A stretch of DNA of 40,783 nt from Acidobacteriota bacterium (GTDB lineage Bacteria > Acidobacteriota > Blastocatellia > Pyrinomonadales > Pyrinomonadaceae), in assembly GCA_021323895.1 (NCBI GenBank), contig JAJPKD010000257.1, positions 1-40,783 of the forward strand, in the 5' to 3' direction. Below are positions 24,751 to 32,959 of the stretch, piece by piece (the stretch's first letter is position 1; every line of letters begins with the position of its first letter). The position numbers and the translations under genes are program-made. A model generated the notes under the pieces. That model saw only the letters and a list, made by a program, of their open reading frames with translations. It did no database searches and had not been told where the DNA came from.

Positions 24751-25284
24751 CTAATTCAGTTCTTCATAGACTTCCCGCAGGCGCTCGCGCAGTCGCAGGA
24801 CCGCGTAACGTTTGCGCGCCAGAAGCGTGTTTACGCTCACGCCGGTGGCGGCGGACATTTCCTTGAAGCTGCGGCCTTCCAATTCATGACTGACAAAAAC
24901 GTCGCGCTGCTCCTTCGACAACGCGGCGATTGCCGACGCCAGTTCATCGAGCAAGACGCTGCGCATGTAAGCCTCTTCCGGGCCGGCATCGGATGCGGGC
25001 AGGAGTTCTTCGAAACTCAGCGACTCCGCATCGTTGTCGTCGAGACTTGCCATCTTCTTCTCACGAAAAAGATCAACGATGCGATTGCGCGCCACGCGAA
25101 ACAGCCAACCCGTGATGTGATCGATTGGCATCAACAGGCGATTCGCTTCCACGAACCGGTAGAACACGTCCTGTAAGATGTCGTCGGCGTCGCGCGGATC
25201 GGCCACGCGCCGGCGAATGAAATTACGCAGACGCGACTGCTCGCGTTTGACGACTTCGGAGATCCGCTGATCCTGTTCAGCCAT
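24751..25284 (-). CDS. RNA polymerase ECF sigma-70 factor
   Basis: The protein of 177 residues has region 2 with ADPRDADDILQDVFYRFVEANR and WLFRVARNRIVDLFREKK, a variable linker with an acidic DDNDAESLSFEEL segment, and region 4 with ALSKEQRDVFVSHELEGRSFKEMSAATGVSVNTLLARKRYAVLRLRERL. Both DNA-binding regions are intact. The ATG at 25284 is chosen; a GTG at 25314 would add ten residues. It is followed by a small membrane protein that may be its partner. ECF factors switch on stress or transport genes; no target is predictable. Confidence 0.92.
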   Translation of the reverse strand: MAEQDQRISEVVKREQSRLRNFIRRRVADPRDADDILQDVFYRFVEANRLLMPIDHITGWLFRVARNRIVDLFREKKMASLDDNDAESLSFEELLPASDAGPEEAYMRSVLLDELASAIAALSKEQRDVFVSHELEGRSFKEMSAATGVSVNTLLARKRYAVLRLRERLREVYEELN

Positions 25285-25374
25285 CAGCCTCTGTTGTGAC
25301 AGCGCCTCGTCCACCCATCATTGAAGACGGACGAGCGGCGTCAATATTGTAGGTGCGGATGCTCTTTTTTGTGA

Positions 25375-25512
25375 CTAGAACCGCGTGGTCAGACTGAATT
25401 TAATCGCGCGCGGTGTGTCCGGCGAGATATTGTTGTTGCCGTCGGCGGAAAGGTAATCCGAGAGCCTTGCGGTTATTCCGAACCAAATTTCGATGATGGC
25501 GTGCGTCCGAGT
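25375..25512 (-). pseudogene. Possible 3' remnant of an outer-membrane barrel gene
   Basis: Directly after the ferritin-like stop the same frame stays open for 45 codons. It reads IEIWFGITARLSDYLSADGN followed by NNISPDTPRAIKFSLTTRF and a TAG. The aromatic-alternating strand pattern and C-terminal Phe are typical of the last strands of an outer-membrane beta-barrel. No start codon and no upstream part are present. It looks like a tail left by deletion or recombination. Chance coding cannot be excluded. Confidence 0.35.
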
Positions 25513-25990
25513 TTATTGCGAAGCAGAGGCGCTCTCTCGAAACTGCGTTATCTCGCCGGGTTTGCGCATCATCTTATTCACTTCACCGACATGCAGTTCT
25601 TCTTCCGCAATAAGTTTCCGCGCATAGTCTTCAAGCAGAACAGAACGATCGAGCGCCAAATCAAGCAACCATTTGTAGAGCGCCAGGCCTGCTTTCTCCG
25701 TTTCGAGGGCTCAAGCAAGATGTCATTAATTCCGTGTTTGTGAGTTTCGAGCAATGCTCCAATCTTCAATGACGGATGCTCGCCGAAGTGAGTAACCAAT
25801 TCGCCTGCTTGATTCGCATGCGACAGACAGGTGTTAGCCTCGCCTCGCAGCCAATTTACAATCGGAATGCGATTGTGACCAAAAACCATCATCGCGTAGT
25901 GCGTGTATCGGACGACCCCGGCCAGTTCTGTTTCCAGTATTTCATTAGCAAAGCGACTGCGCCCAATTTATCGAATTTGTCCTCGGACAT
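25513..25990 (-). pseudogene. Bacterioferritin-like gene broken by two one-base deletions
   Basis: The ATG at 25990 opens MSEDKFDKLGAVALL; the frame then shifts near 25947 and continues NEILETELAGVVRYTHYAMM through GEHPSLKIGALLETHKHGINDILLE; it shifts again near 25709 and ends LETEKAGLALYKWLLDLALD ... IAEEELHVGEVNKMM and a TAA. Joined, this is a four-helix ferritin-like protein of about 160 residues with the helix-end signature EEELHVGEV typical of bacterioferritins. Each break needs a single added base. They may be real mutations or assembly errors. The gene lies 50 bases downstream of a Fur-boxed TonB receptor, as an iron-store gene might. Confidence 0.8.
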
Positions 25991-26040
25991 TTTTTCTTCT
26001 CCTTTGCTGCGTCTTCAATTGTTTCGCAGACAGCGCTTCT

Positions 26041-28245
26041 CTAGAATCTCAAAGAGTAATTGAGCCGCACGCTGCGACCGATCTCTGGCGCAATGTTCTT
26101 GATGAATGACAGATGATTGCGGTACAAGGTGTCGCTCAAATTGTATCCGTTAACCGAAAGAACATGCGCCACTCGTTTGGTAACGAATGTGTACGAGGCG
26201 TTGAGATTGAATGTGAGGTAGCCCGCAGTTGGCGTTTCGTTATCAAAGAGACGATCTTGCCGGTTGACCAGAATCAATTCCGGTTGAAGGCTCAAGGCCT
26301 TGTAACGCCAATCGAGTCCAATCGTTCCGCGCAGCGGCGGAATGCGCGGCAAGGGTTTATTTTGCTCGGTGAGTTCTGCTCGCACGTAATCGACTTTGCC
26401 GTTCAGCCATAATGCGGGCAATATTCGCGCTTCGACGCTCGCTTCGGTCCCGACAAACCGGCTCGTTCCCTGCGCGTAGTTGATTATTGGAAGATTTGAG
26501 TCCGGGTCAGTCTGGCCGGTGAACCCAGTGAAGACAAAGTTACGAATGTTGTAGTAATAGACGCTACTCTCGAGGCGGACGCGCTGCGTGTTGTGTCGCA
26601 CCGACAGATCGACGCCATCGCCCTGCTCCGCACTTAAGTTTGGATTGCCGATATAGAAGGTGAGAATCCCCGGATGCGGCCCATGGTTGTAAAGCTCTTC
26701 TAGCGCGGGCGCACGGAACGAATGCTGATAGTTAGCGACGAACGATCCGCCCTTCCACAACGGCACGCGCATCCCGGCGCTTCCGGAGAAGCCAACGAAA
26801 TTGCGGTCCCGGAAATTGCCTTCCGGGTTGTAGCCGTTTTGCTCAATCCGCCCGCCAAATTGAAAACCGATTCGCTCCAGAGCGATCCGCTCTAAAGCAT
26901 AAGCGGCAAACGAGTGTTGCTTCGTGTGCGGAGCAGGCGCTTCCTCGCCGATTGACAAGAAGTCGCGCGTAAAACCAGAGAAGCCGAAAGTGCCGGATAA
27001 CTTTCCCTCTCGACGATGATTAAAGTTCGCGCGATAATTGAAATTCTTATTGGTCGCGGCGGAACCAAGTTCGGTTACATTCTCATCTGATTCAAACTCG
27101 AATTCGCGGACTTTGTAATCGTTGTATCGCGCGGCGAAATCGCCGCTTTCGATAAAGCTATTGAGGTTGCGCAAACCGCCCTTGACTTCAAAGCTGTGGC
27201 GACGCTCATTCAGGTACTCGAAATCAACTTCGTCCGGTTCTACCGGAATCCCGTGCCGTCGGCGATCAAAGGAATAACCGAACGCCAACCATCCCTTACG
27301 CGGAAACCAACCAGCGCCACCACTGACGTTTCCACCTCGAGCATAAGAATTCAAGACCGTTCCCAGTGGCGTGTGATAGTCATTAGCTTTTTGTGCTCCA
27401 CCATTCCCGAAAAACAGGAAGTCCCTCACGCCATATTTGAAGCCTGTGCTGCCGCCAGCTTGCCAGTTGTTCGTTCCGCCGAAGGTTGTTAGGTAACCGG
27501 AGAGGCCGCGTTGATAAGTGTCATTAGTGGAAATGCCATTAACCACGCCCCCAATCGCGTTGCTTCCGTAGAGAAGGGTAGCCGGGCCTTTCCCAATTTC
27601 CACCCGATCGAGCGAAAGCACGTCGATGGGTTCCACCTCGTCCGCTGACTGCGAGGCGATTCCACCCAAGCGCAAGCCGTCCTGCAGCACCAGCACGCGA
27701 TCGCCGTCGAATCCGCGAATGACCGGACGACCGGAACCCGGACCGAAACTTCGTTTAGCGACGCCAAGCTGATATTCGAATGCTTCGCCAATAGAAACGG
27801 GATTCTTTTGCGCCAGTTCGATGGCGCTGATGGAATTGACCGACTGATAGGAAGAGGCGATCGCCTCGGCCGAACCAGTCGCGGTCACGGTTACCTGCTC
27901 GCTAACAGGTGTAAGAGTCAATTGAAAGTCAAGGGTCTGATCGCCGCCTGTCACTTCGACGGTCTTAACGACATCGGGCACGCGATCGAGATGAGCGAAG
28001 ATCTCATACTTCCCAGCAGGGAGATCCCTAAATTCAAACGCGCCGCTTTCATCCGTGAAGACCGATTTCCTCAACTCCGCGACTGTCACGACTGCGTTTC
28101 GCGCCGCGGTTCCCGAAGGCGCAATCATTACAGTGCCGTGAATCGTTCCGGTTACTGCTGAACCCTGCCCGTAAGCGGCACGACAGACGACGGCAAGAAT
28201 GGAAAATAGTATGAGGAACAACAAAAGATGCTTATACGCCAACAT
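26041..28245 (-). CDS. TonB-dependent outer-membrane receptor with N-terminal carboxypeptidase-like domain
   Basis: The 734-residue protein (ATG at 28245, AGGAAGGAAAG ribosome site; an upstream ATG at 28305 lies inside the Fur box) has a signal peptide, a CarboxypepD-regulatory-like domain (about 31-112), a plug domain (about 118-240, with VLVLQDGLRLGG and VEIGKGPATLLYGSNAIGGVV), and a 22-strand-type barrel ending in SVRLNYSLRF. TonB receptors pull iron-siderophores, cobalamin or other scarce compounds through the outer membrane. The Fur-like operator and the ferritin-like gene downstream favour iron. The ligand cannot be named. Confidence 0.93.
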   Translation of the reverse strand: MLAYKHLLLFLILFSILAVVCRAAYGQGSAVTGTIHGTVMIAPSGTAARNAVVTVAELRKSVFTDESGAFEFRDLPAGKYEIFAHLDRVPDVVKTVEVTGGDQTLDFQLTLTPVSEQVTVTATGSAEAIASSYQSVNSISAIELAQKNPVSIGEAFEYQLGVAKRSFGPGSGRPVIRGFDGDRVLVLQDGLRLGGIASQSADEVEPIDVLSLDRVEIGKGPATLLYGSNAIGGVVNGISTNDTYQRGLSGYLTTFGGTNNWQAGGSTGFKYGVRDFLFFGNGGAQKANDYHTPLGTVLNSYARGGNVSGGAGWFPRKGWLAFGYSFDRRRHGIPVEPDEVDFEYLNERRHSFEVKGGLRNLNSFIESGDFAARYNDYKVREFEFESDENVTELGSAATNKNFNYRANFNHRREGKLSGTFGFSGFTRDFLSIGEEAPAPHTKQHSFAAYALERIALERIGFQFGGRIEQNGYNPEGNFRDRNFVGFSGSAGMRVPLWKGGSFVANYQHSFRAPALEELYNHGPHPGILTFYIGNPNLSAEQGDGVDLSVRHNTQRVRLESSVYYYNIRNFVFTGFTGQTDPDSNLPIINYAQGTSRFVGTEASVEARILPALWLNGKVDYVRAELTEQNKPLPRIPPLRGTIGLDWRYKALSLQPELILVNRQDRLFDNETPTAGYLTFNLNASYTFVTKRVAHVLSVNGYNLSDTLYRNHLSFIKNIAPEIGRSVRLNYSLRF

Positions 28246-28290
28246 TTCTCGGAATCTTTCCTTCCTGAATTTTTGACTTCTGCCTGTTTT

Positions 28291-28309
28291 GATATTGACA
28301 ATCATTTTC
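28291..28309 (-). promoter_or_regulatory. Fur-box-like operator of the TonB receptor gene
   Basis: On the minus strand GAAAATGATTGTCAATATC matches the 19-base Fur consensus (GATAATGATAATCATTATC) at 15 positions, with only the central bases and two others differing. It starts right after the expected transcription start of the promoter at 28322-28351, where bound Fur would block polymerase. It overlaps the possible ATG at 28305, which argues for the downstream start at 28245. Confidence 0.65.
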
Positions 28310-28321
28310 AGAACGACTGCG

Positions 28322-28351
28322 AGTGTACCGGCTAAGAACTTGAGTCGTCAA
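28322..28351 (-). promoter_or_regulatory. Sigma-70-type promoter of the TonB receptor gene
   Basis: On the minus strand TTGACG (28351-28346, five of six) is followed after 18 bases by TACACT (28327-28322, four of six). The start of transcription would lie near 28316, just ahead of the Fur-like operator, giving a leader of about 70 bases. Confidence 0.5.
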
Positions 28352-28369
28352 GAGAGATTCCATGTCTGG

Positions 28370-28385
28370 TGTGATCTAAATCACA
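28370..28385. promoter_or_regulatory. CRP/FNR-family-like palindrome
   Basis: TGTGATCTAAATCACA has perfect five-base half-sites (TGTGA and TCACA) with a six-base spacer and differs by one base from the ideal CRP site. Its centre, 28377.5, is 61.5 bases upstream of the predicted start of the TonB receptor transcript (about 28316), the classic position for class I activation. It lies also about 74 bases ahead of the LigD-polymerase ATG on the other strand. A CRP-family regulator is not in the window. Confidence 0.55.
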
Positions 28386-28458
28386 AGATTTGACGGCGAC
28401 AGGTTTGGTTCGAGAAAAGGCGTTGAATGTTAGAATGAGCGCCGCGGCAGGAGCAGCA

Positions 28459-29424
28459 ATGGCAGGAAGAGTGAAAGTCACGCGGCAGAAAGAGGGGTCG
28501 GCGATTTCGGCTGACGAGTTCCTGTCTTTGAAAAAGCCGAAAGGCGATCTGATCGTTGAAGTTGATCGGCAGCGAGTCTCCGTCACGAGCCTGGATCGAA
28601 TTTATTGGCCGGACGAGAAGCTGACCAAGTTTGATTTGCTTTGCTACTACTTGAAAATCAGTTCGCATCTCATGCCCTTTTTGAAAGATCGGCCGGCCAT
28701 TCTGCAGCGCTACCCGCGAGGCATCAAAGCCCCGATGTTCTTTCAGCAAGACACTGGGAGTGCGCCGGCTTTTATAAAGACGGTGCAACTAGTGAATCAG
28801 GAAGGCCGTGAAGTGAACTATTCGGTTTACACGACGGTCGGATCGCTTCTTCATTTTGTAAATCTCGGCACGATCGAACAGCATCCGTGGCACTCGACTT
28901 TGAAACATCTCGACAAGCCGGATTATCTTATGCTCGATCTCGATCCGAAACAGGCGCCCTGGAAAAATGTTCTGGAGGTTGCGCTCGTCTGCAAGGAAGT
29001 TCTTGACGAAGTTGGGTTGCCGTCATTTCCCAAAACCTCTGGCTCGTCGGGAATTCACATCTACCTGCCGCTGAAACCGAAGCATGACTTTCGAAAAGTT
29101 GCCGCAGTGGCTGAGGCACTGGCGGCAGAAGTCGCACGACGCGCGCCGAAGATTGCCACGATTCAACGATCCCTTGCGAAGCGGCAGAAGCAACAGGTCT
29201 ATGTCGATGCGATGCAAAATGCGCGCGGCAAGACGATCGCGGCGGCTTTCAGCGCACGCGCAAAACCCGGCGCCACGGTTTCGATGCCGCTGAGCTGGAA
29301 ACAGATTGAAAAGGGCGTGAAAATCTCAGACTTCACAATTCAGAACGCGCCGCAGCTCATCAAGCTAAACCAGCCCTGGAAAGATTTCTTTGAGCAGCGC
29401 CAGGAATTGAAACTCCCGAAGTAG
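28459..29424 (+). CDS. ligD: Stand-alone LigD polymerase domain (primase-polymerase of non-homologous end joining)
   Basis: The 321-residue protein is the PolDom of LigD without the ligase or phosphoesterase domains. SLDRIYWPDEKLTKFDLLCYY (44-64) and RYPRGIKAPMFFQQDTG are the standard N-terminal blocks. LMLDLDP (157-163) carries the first two metal-binding Asp. KTSGSSGIHIYLPL (192-205) binds nucleotide. YVDAMQNARGKTIAAAF (248-264) carries the third Asp. Such enzymes fill gaps with ribonucleotides in bacterial end joining with Ku. No ku gene is in this window. The ATG at 28459 follows an AGGAG site; upstream starts at 28435 and 28390 lack one. Confidence 0.93.
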   Translation: MAGRVKVTRQKEGSAISADEFLSLKKPKGDLIVEVDRQRVSVTSLDRIYWPDEKLTKFDLLCYYLKISSHLMPFLKDRPAILQRYPRGIKAPMFFQQDTGSAPAFIKTVQLVNQEGREVNYSVYTTVGSLLHFVNLGTIEQHPWHSTLKHLDKPDYLMLDLDPKQAPWKNVLEVALVCKEVLDEVGLPSFPKTSGSSGIHIYLPLKPKHDFRKVAAVAEALAAEVARRAPKIATIQRSLAKRQKQQVYVDAMQNARGKTIAAAFSARAKPGATVSMPLSWKQIEKGVKISDFTIQNAPQLIKLNQPWKDFFEQRQELKLPK

Positions 29425-29525
29425 CCCACCATCATTCGCTTTCTGCTCCCCGCGTGATAAAAGGAACTTTCGCTCGACTCCGCGCGTGATTTAGCTCATT
29501 ACCACTTCAAAAAAGGAGTTCTTTG

Positions 29526-30143
29526 ATGAGAGTCCATGCCAGACTTCCGCTGCCCGTGCTGGTAGCGGTTATGTTGTCCGCTGTAATCACCGTTTCTGCT
29601 CAGGTAAATTCCGAGTCGTCGCAATCCGCATCATCGACTGATTCCATGTTCAATGAAATCGGACTGCTGAGAAAGACGCTCCAGACTTTGAACAGCCGCT
29701 TGCAAGCTATTACGTCAGAATTGTTGTCTCCCGCTTCGAAGCAAAACGACAACGAGAAGGTGAAACAGATCGCCACGAATCTCGATCTGCTCGCGCACAC
29801 CGAGGAGCGCGCGGAAGTTTTGCGCAAACAACTTATTGAATTGATCGAAAAAGAGACTGCTTATCGAACGCGCTTGACGCAAATGGATGAAGACATGCGT
29901 CCCGAAAACATCGATCGTTCGATGGCCGGAATTGGCGGCACGCGCACGGCGGAGATGCGCGACACGCGCCGGCGCTCATTGGACAGCGAGCGCAGAGGAC
30001 TGGAGAGTTTGTTAACGCTGGCGAGTCAAAGTCGAATCAGGCTCGAAGAAGATGTGCGCCAAGCTGACTTGCTGGTGGCGAAATTTCGGCAGCGTTTGTT
30101 TCCGCTGATTGATAAGCAGTTGGATAAGTTGAATCCGTACTGA
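29526..30143 (+). CDS. Exported coiled-coil protein of unknown function
   Basis: The 205-residue protein (ATG at 29526, with AAGGAG at 29513-29518) has a signal peptide ending near VSAQ. The mature part is almost all helical: IGLLRKTLQTLNSRLQAITSELL, KQIATNLDLLAHTEERAEVLRKQLIELIEKETAYRTRL, then a Gly-rich turn (AGIGGTRTAEMRDTRR) and a final long helix. Heptad-like spacing suggests a coiled coil. It is five bases from the convergent TPR gene. No family is recognised. Confidence 0.78.
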   Translation: MRVHARLPLPVLVAVMLSAVITVSAQVNSESSQSASSTDSMFNEIGLLRKTLQTLNSRLQAITSELLSPASKQNDNEKVKQIATNLDLLAHTEERAEVLRKQLIELIEKETAYRTRLTQMDEDMRPENIDRSMAGIGGTRTAEMRDTRRRSLDSERRGLESLLTLASQSRIRLEEDVRQADLLVAKFRQRLFPLIDKQLDKLNPY

Positions 30144-30147
30144 GCAT

Positions 30148-31974
30148 TCAAGGCTGACTCAGTTTCCGCTTTCCTGCCACGGCGTCGTCGTAGGCGCCGC
30201 CCTTAACGCGGCCCAGATTGATTGCCGCATCGAACTCCTTCAACGCTTCAGGCTTCTGATCGAGAAAAGCGAGAATGCGTCCCATCGATTCGTGCGCGTG
30301 TGAAAGCAGGGCTTGATCAGTTTCAGGTGTGGCCGCTGCGACCGCCAGGCGGTAATTCGCGAGGGCGCGATTCAAACGTTGGGTTTGTTGTTCGTCATCG
30401 GTGGTATCGCGTGCCCACAAACTCGCGGTTTGGCCCAGCGTAAACAACAGCCGCGCGTCGCCCGGATACTCCTGCAACAACGATTTCAGGCGCGACTCGG
30501 CTTCTTCGTAATTGCGAATCTGGAGAAGCTTCTCGATCTCCGTGAGGTTCTTCAGTAGCTTAGTGTTCCGCGAGTTGTCGGCCGCGTCCCGAGCTTCCGC
30601 GCCCGGATCGATGAGCCAGGTTGAATAACGCGGATGAGCTTTGCGGGCGGCGAGCGCGCGATCGCGAGCCCCAGTGGCATCCGCGATGCGCTTGCTCTCT
30701 CTTGCCGGATCGATGCCGGTGGTTAATTCGGCGAAAAAGTTTGCGATGTCAAAACCCGAACTCTGCACGTCCCGCAATTGATCCGCGTAAAAGAAATCCA
30801 GCAGCGAGCCGTTTTCATATTCTTCCGCCAGCCGCGCGATCGCTTCATCGGCAATCGAAGCGCGCGCGCTATCAGCTTCGGCCGCGATGGCTTTGCGCTC
30901 AGCGTCGCTCTTCGCCTGTTGCAATCGCGCGCGTTGAAGCTCAGTGACCCAGGCGAGCCGATTGGCTTCTTCGTAGCGAACGTCCGCAGCTATCACGAGC
31001 GAGCGGCCCACCACGACGAAGGGATCGAGCGAGGTGACGCCATCCGCTTTAGTGCGCGCAGCGATCAGTTGCTTGATCGGTTCGCGTTGTTGCGCGATCT
31101 CTTTGTTGAATTTCAGGACGAGCGGATCGATCACGAATTGCAGAAATCCACGACGCAACTCTGACGAGGCGGGATCGGTGCCTTCCGGCACAATCGCGTA
31201 GTAATTATCGGCGATAACCCGAAAATTAATCGCGCCCGGGGCCGCCAGCAAGTCCGGCACAACGTAAAACTTTCGTTCGTGCTCGCGCGTCGAGTAAACC
31301 ATCACCGACGAATTTTTCTTGTCAGGACTTTTCACGCGCACGCGTTCAGTGCTGACGATAATCGGTCGCGTGTGCAGGTACGACAGGACTGATCGAACCA
31401 TTTCCGCCGTCGCTGGCCGCATGCGATCGCCTTCGGCCTGATAAGCGCGCATGTGTGAAACCAGGCGCTCGTCGATTCCAGACTTGCGATAAAACTCGCG
31501 CAGGAGCGGCGCAAAGTCGAGCACCTCAAGCACGCCTCCCGGCAAATCTTCCGAACGTTCGGGCGCGTCGAGCAGTGGCTGTTGCCCCATCGCATAGGCC
31601 AACGAAACATAACGGGCGGCCTGATCTGCGGCCGTGGCCGGCGGTGGCAATTTGTAGCGCTGGAAAAAATTCTGCAGACGCTCGCGCAACGCGGGATCGA
31701 GGTTCGCCTGATCTTTGCGCACAAGCTTCCGAAACGCGGATGGTTCCTTGCCCGGCGGCGTCGGATCGAAACCGGCTGCATCCAAGGCGGCCATCATGAT
31801 GATGAGTCGCGCATCGGGTTGCACCGCAACTCCGTATTCTGACAACTCGAAGGGCGTCGAGGGACGGGTCTGCGTCGCTCCGGTCGCGGGGGAATTGGTT
31901 TGGGGCGTCGTCTGCGCAGCAACTCCGGCCGCAAAAACAGCCAGCAAGACTACCGGTAAAGCTTTTCTCAACAT
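30148..31974 (-). CDS. Exported helical protein with C-terminal TPRs, unknown function
   Basis: The 608-residue protein has a signal peptide (MLRKALPVVLLAVFAAGVAAQ) and a Thr/Pro-rich linker. A long N-terminal region includes EYGVAVQPDARLIIMMAALDAAGFDP and VLEVLDFAPLLREFYRKSGIDERL, then a central helical part, and TPR units at about 475-600 (LTEIEKLLQIRNYEEAESRLKSLLQEYPGDARLLFTLGQTA). No catalytic motif is visible. The first segment is of a type I have seen in Acidobacteria proteins of unknown role. It probably sits in the periplasm. Confidence 0.82.
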   Translation of the reverse strand: MLRKALPVVLLAVFAAGVAAQTTPQTNSPATGATQTRPSTPFELSEYGVAVQPDARLIIMMAALDAAGFDPTPPGKEPSAFRKLVRKDQANLDPALRERLQNFFQRYKLPPPATAADQAARYVSLAYAMGQQPLLDAPERSEDLPGGVLEVLDFAPLLREFYRKSGIDERLVSHMRAYQAEGDRMRPATAEMVRSVLSYLHTRPIIVSTERVRVKSPDKKNSSVMVYSTREHERKFYVVPDLLAAPGAINFRVIADNYYAIVPEGTDPASSELRRGFLQFVIDPLVLKFNKEIAQQREPIKQLIAARTKADGVTSLDPFVVVGRSLVIAADVRYEEANRLAWVTELQRARLQQAKSDAERKAIAAEADSARASIADEAIARLAEEYENGSLLDFFYADQLRDVQSSGFDIANFFAELTTGIDPARESKRIADATGARDRALAARKAHPRYSTWLIDPGAEARDAADNSRNTKLLKNLTEIEKLLQIRNYEEAESRLKSLLQEYPGDARLLFTLGQTASLWARDTTDDEQQTQRLNRALANYRLAVAAATPETDQALLSHAHESMGRILAFLDQKPEALKEFDAAINLGRVKGGAYDDAVAGKRKLSQP

Positions 31975-32091
31975 GATGGAGATTATGAAAAATCTGAGCA
32001 GGAATCGAATGAGCTATGTTAACTGATGGTCGCGCTCCGGCAAAATCAGGAAACCGGAATTGAGATGAGGCCGCGGGCGGACCGGATGCCA

Positions 32092-32886
32092 TCAATCAAC
32101 GTCTGGAATCCAGAATTTCTGACTGTTTACTTCGACAGCTTTTAGGCCACGCTCTGGCAATTCCTCTTCGTTCAGCCCCAGAAAAGTAAAATGAGGTAAG
32201 TCGCTAAGCACGGTCTGAAACCAGCCATGTTGGGCCATGATTTCGCGAACGCGCGGATCGAGAAATTCATTCGCGTCAAAGGCCAGCATCGCGATGTGCT
32301 GGGAAGTGCCCGGCGCCGCGATCGAATAGAGCACGGACTTTGACAGATCTTTGCTGAAGAAGATTCCGTCCCTTTCCAGTTCGAGCACTTCCGGTACTTG
32401 CTCATGCACAGGTAGCGCACGCAACCGATCGGCATCTCCGATTTTCAATCTGCCAGCTTTGGTCCAATGATCGAGCGCTGGAAGGAATCGCGAGTTCCAA
32501 AGACGGACTGTGTCAGCGTAACTGCGGCGCGCCGCTTCGGCGCCGTCGCGAGGCGTGATGTCCAAGCCTTCGCCATGTGCCTGAGTGCGGGCCTTCAGCA
32601 GCGCGTCCATGGCTGCGGGTTGCAGTTCGATCGTGGCATCGCCGATTCTTGCCGAAGCAATGCCGGCCGCCTTCTGAAATTCCAAAACTTGTTCTTCGCT
32701 GGCAAAGACACACGACGGTGGCGGCAGAATATTCTTCGCGCCGATGAACATCGCGCCGTAGTCATGCAGTACGCGCCGTGCGACGACATCACCTTCAGGG
32801 CAAATGGTGGCGAGATTTGCGCCGCGCTGTGTTAGTTCGCGCTGGAGTGTTTGATAGAAAGATGATGAAAGGTTCGCTGCTGTCAT
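32092..32886 (-). CDS. Putative VanY-like (M15) peptidase
   Basis: The 264-residue protein has no signal peptide that I can see. Near the C-terminus SQHIAMLAFDANEF fits the M15 pattern SxHxxGxAxD (Gly replaced by Met), giving zinc ligands His and Asp. About 30 residues later HGWFQTVLSDLPHFTFLGL fits the second motif, with a final His and an Asp in the place of the usual Glu base of E-x-W-H. The family cuts D-Ala-D-Ala or related peptidoglycan stem bonds. The changes at two conserved places make activity uncertain. Half of the protein (1-150) is not assigned. Confidence 0.6.
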   Translation of the reverse strand: MTAANLSSSFYQTLQRELTQRGANLATICPEGDVVARRVLHDYGAMFIGAKNILPPPSCVFASEEQVLEFQKAAGIASARIGDATIELQPAAMDALLKARTQAHGEGLDITPRDGAEAARRSYADTVRLWNSRFLPALDHWTKAGRLKIGDADRLRALPVHEQVPEVLELERDGIFFSKDLSKSVLYSIAAPGTSQHIAMLAFDANEFLDPRVREIMAQHGWFQTVLSDLPHFTFLGLNEEELPERGLKAVEVNSQKFWIPDVD

Positions 32887-32959
32887 TAACTTAGGTGGAG
32901 CTGAATATTAATTCGCGGTGCCGCGAACAAGCAAAGTTCCATCCGTAGTTCGATATACT

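Noticed and set aside
25578-25892. A 104-residue gene as annotated by a simple open-frame search
   Set aside because: It is the middle frame of the broken bacterioferritin-like gene and its tail past codon 61 is out-of-frame sequence.
28246-28305. TonB receptor starting at the ATG at 28305
   Set aside because: That ATG lies inside the Fur-box-like operator and has no ribosome site; the ATG at 28245 has one and gives a normal signal peptide.
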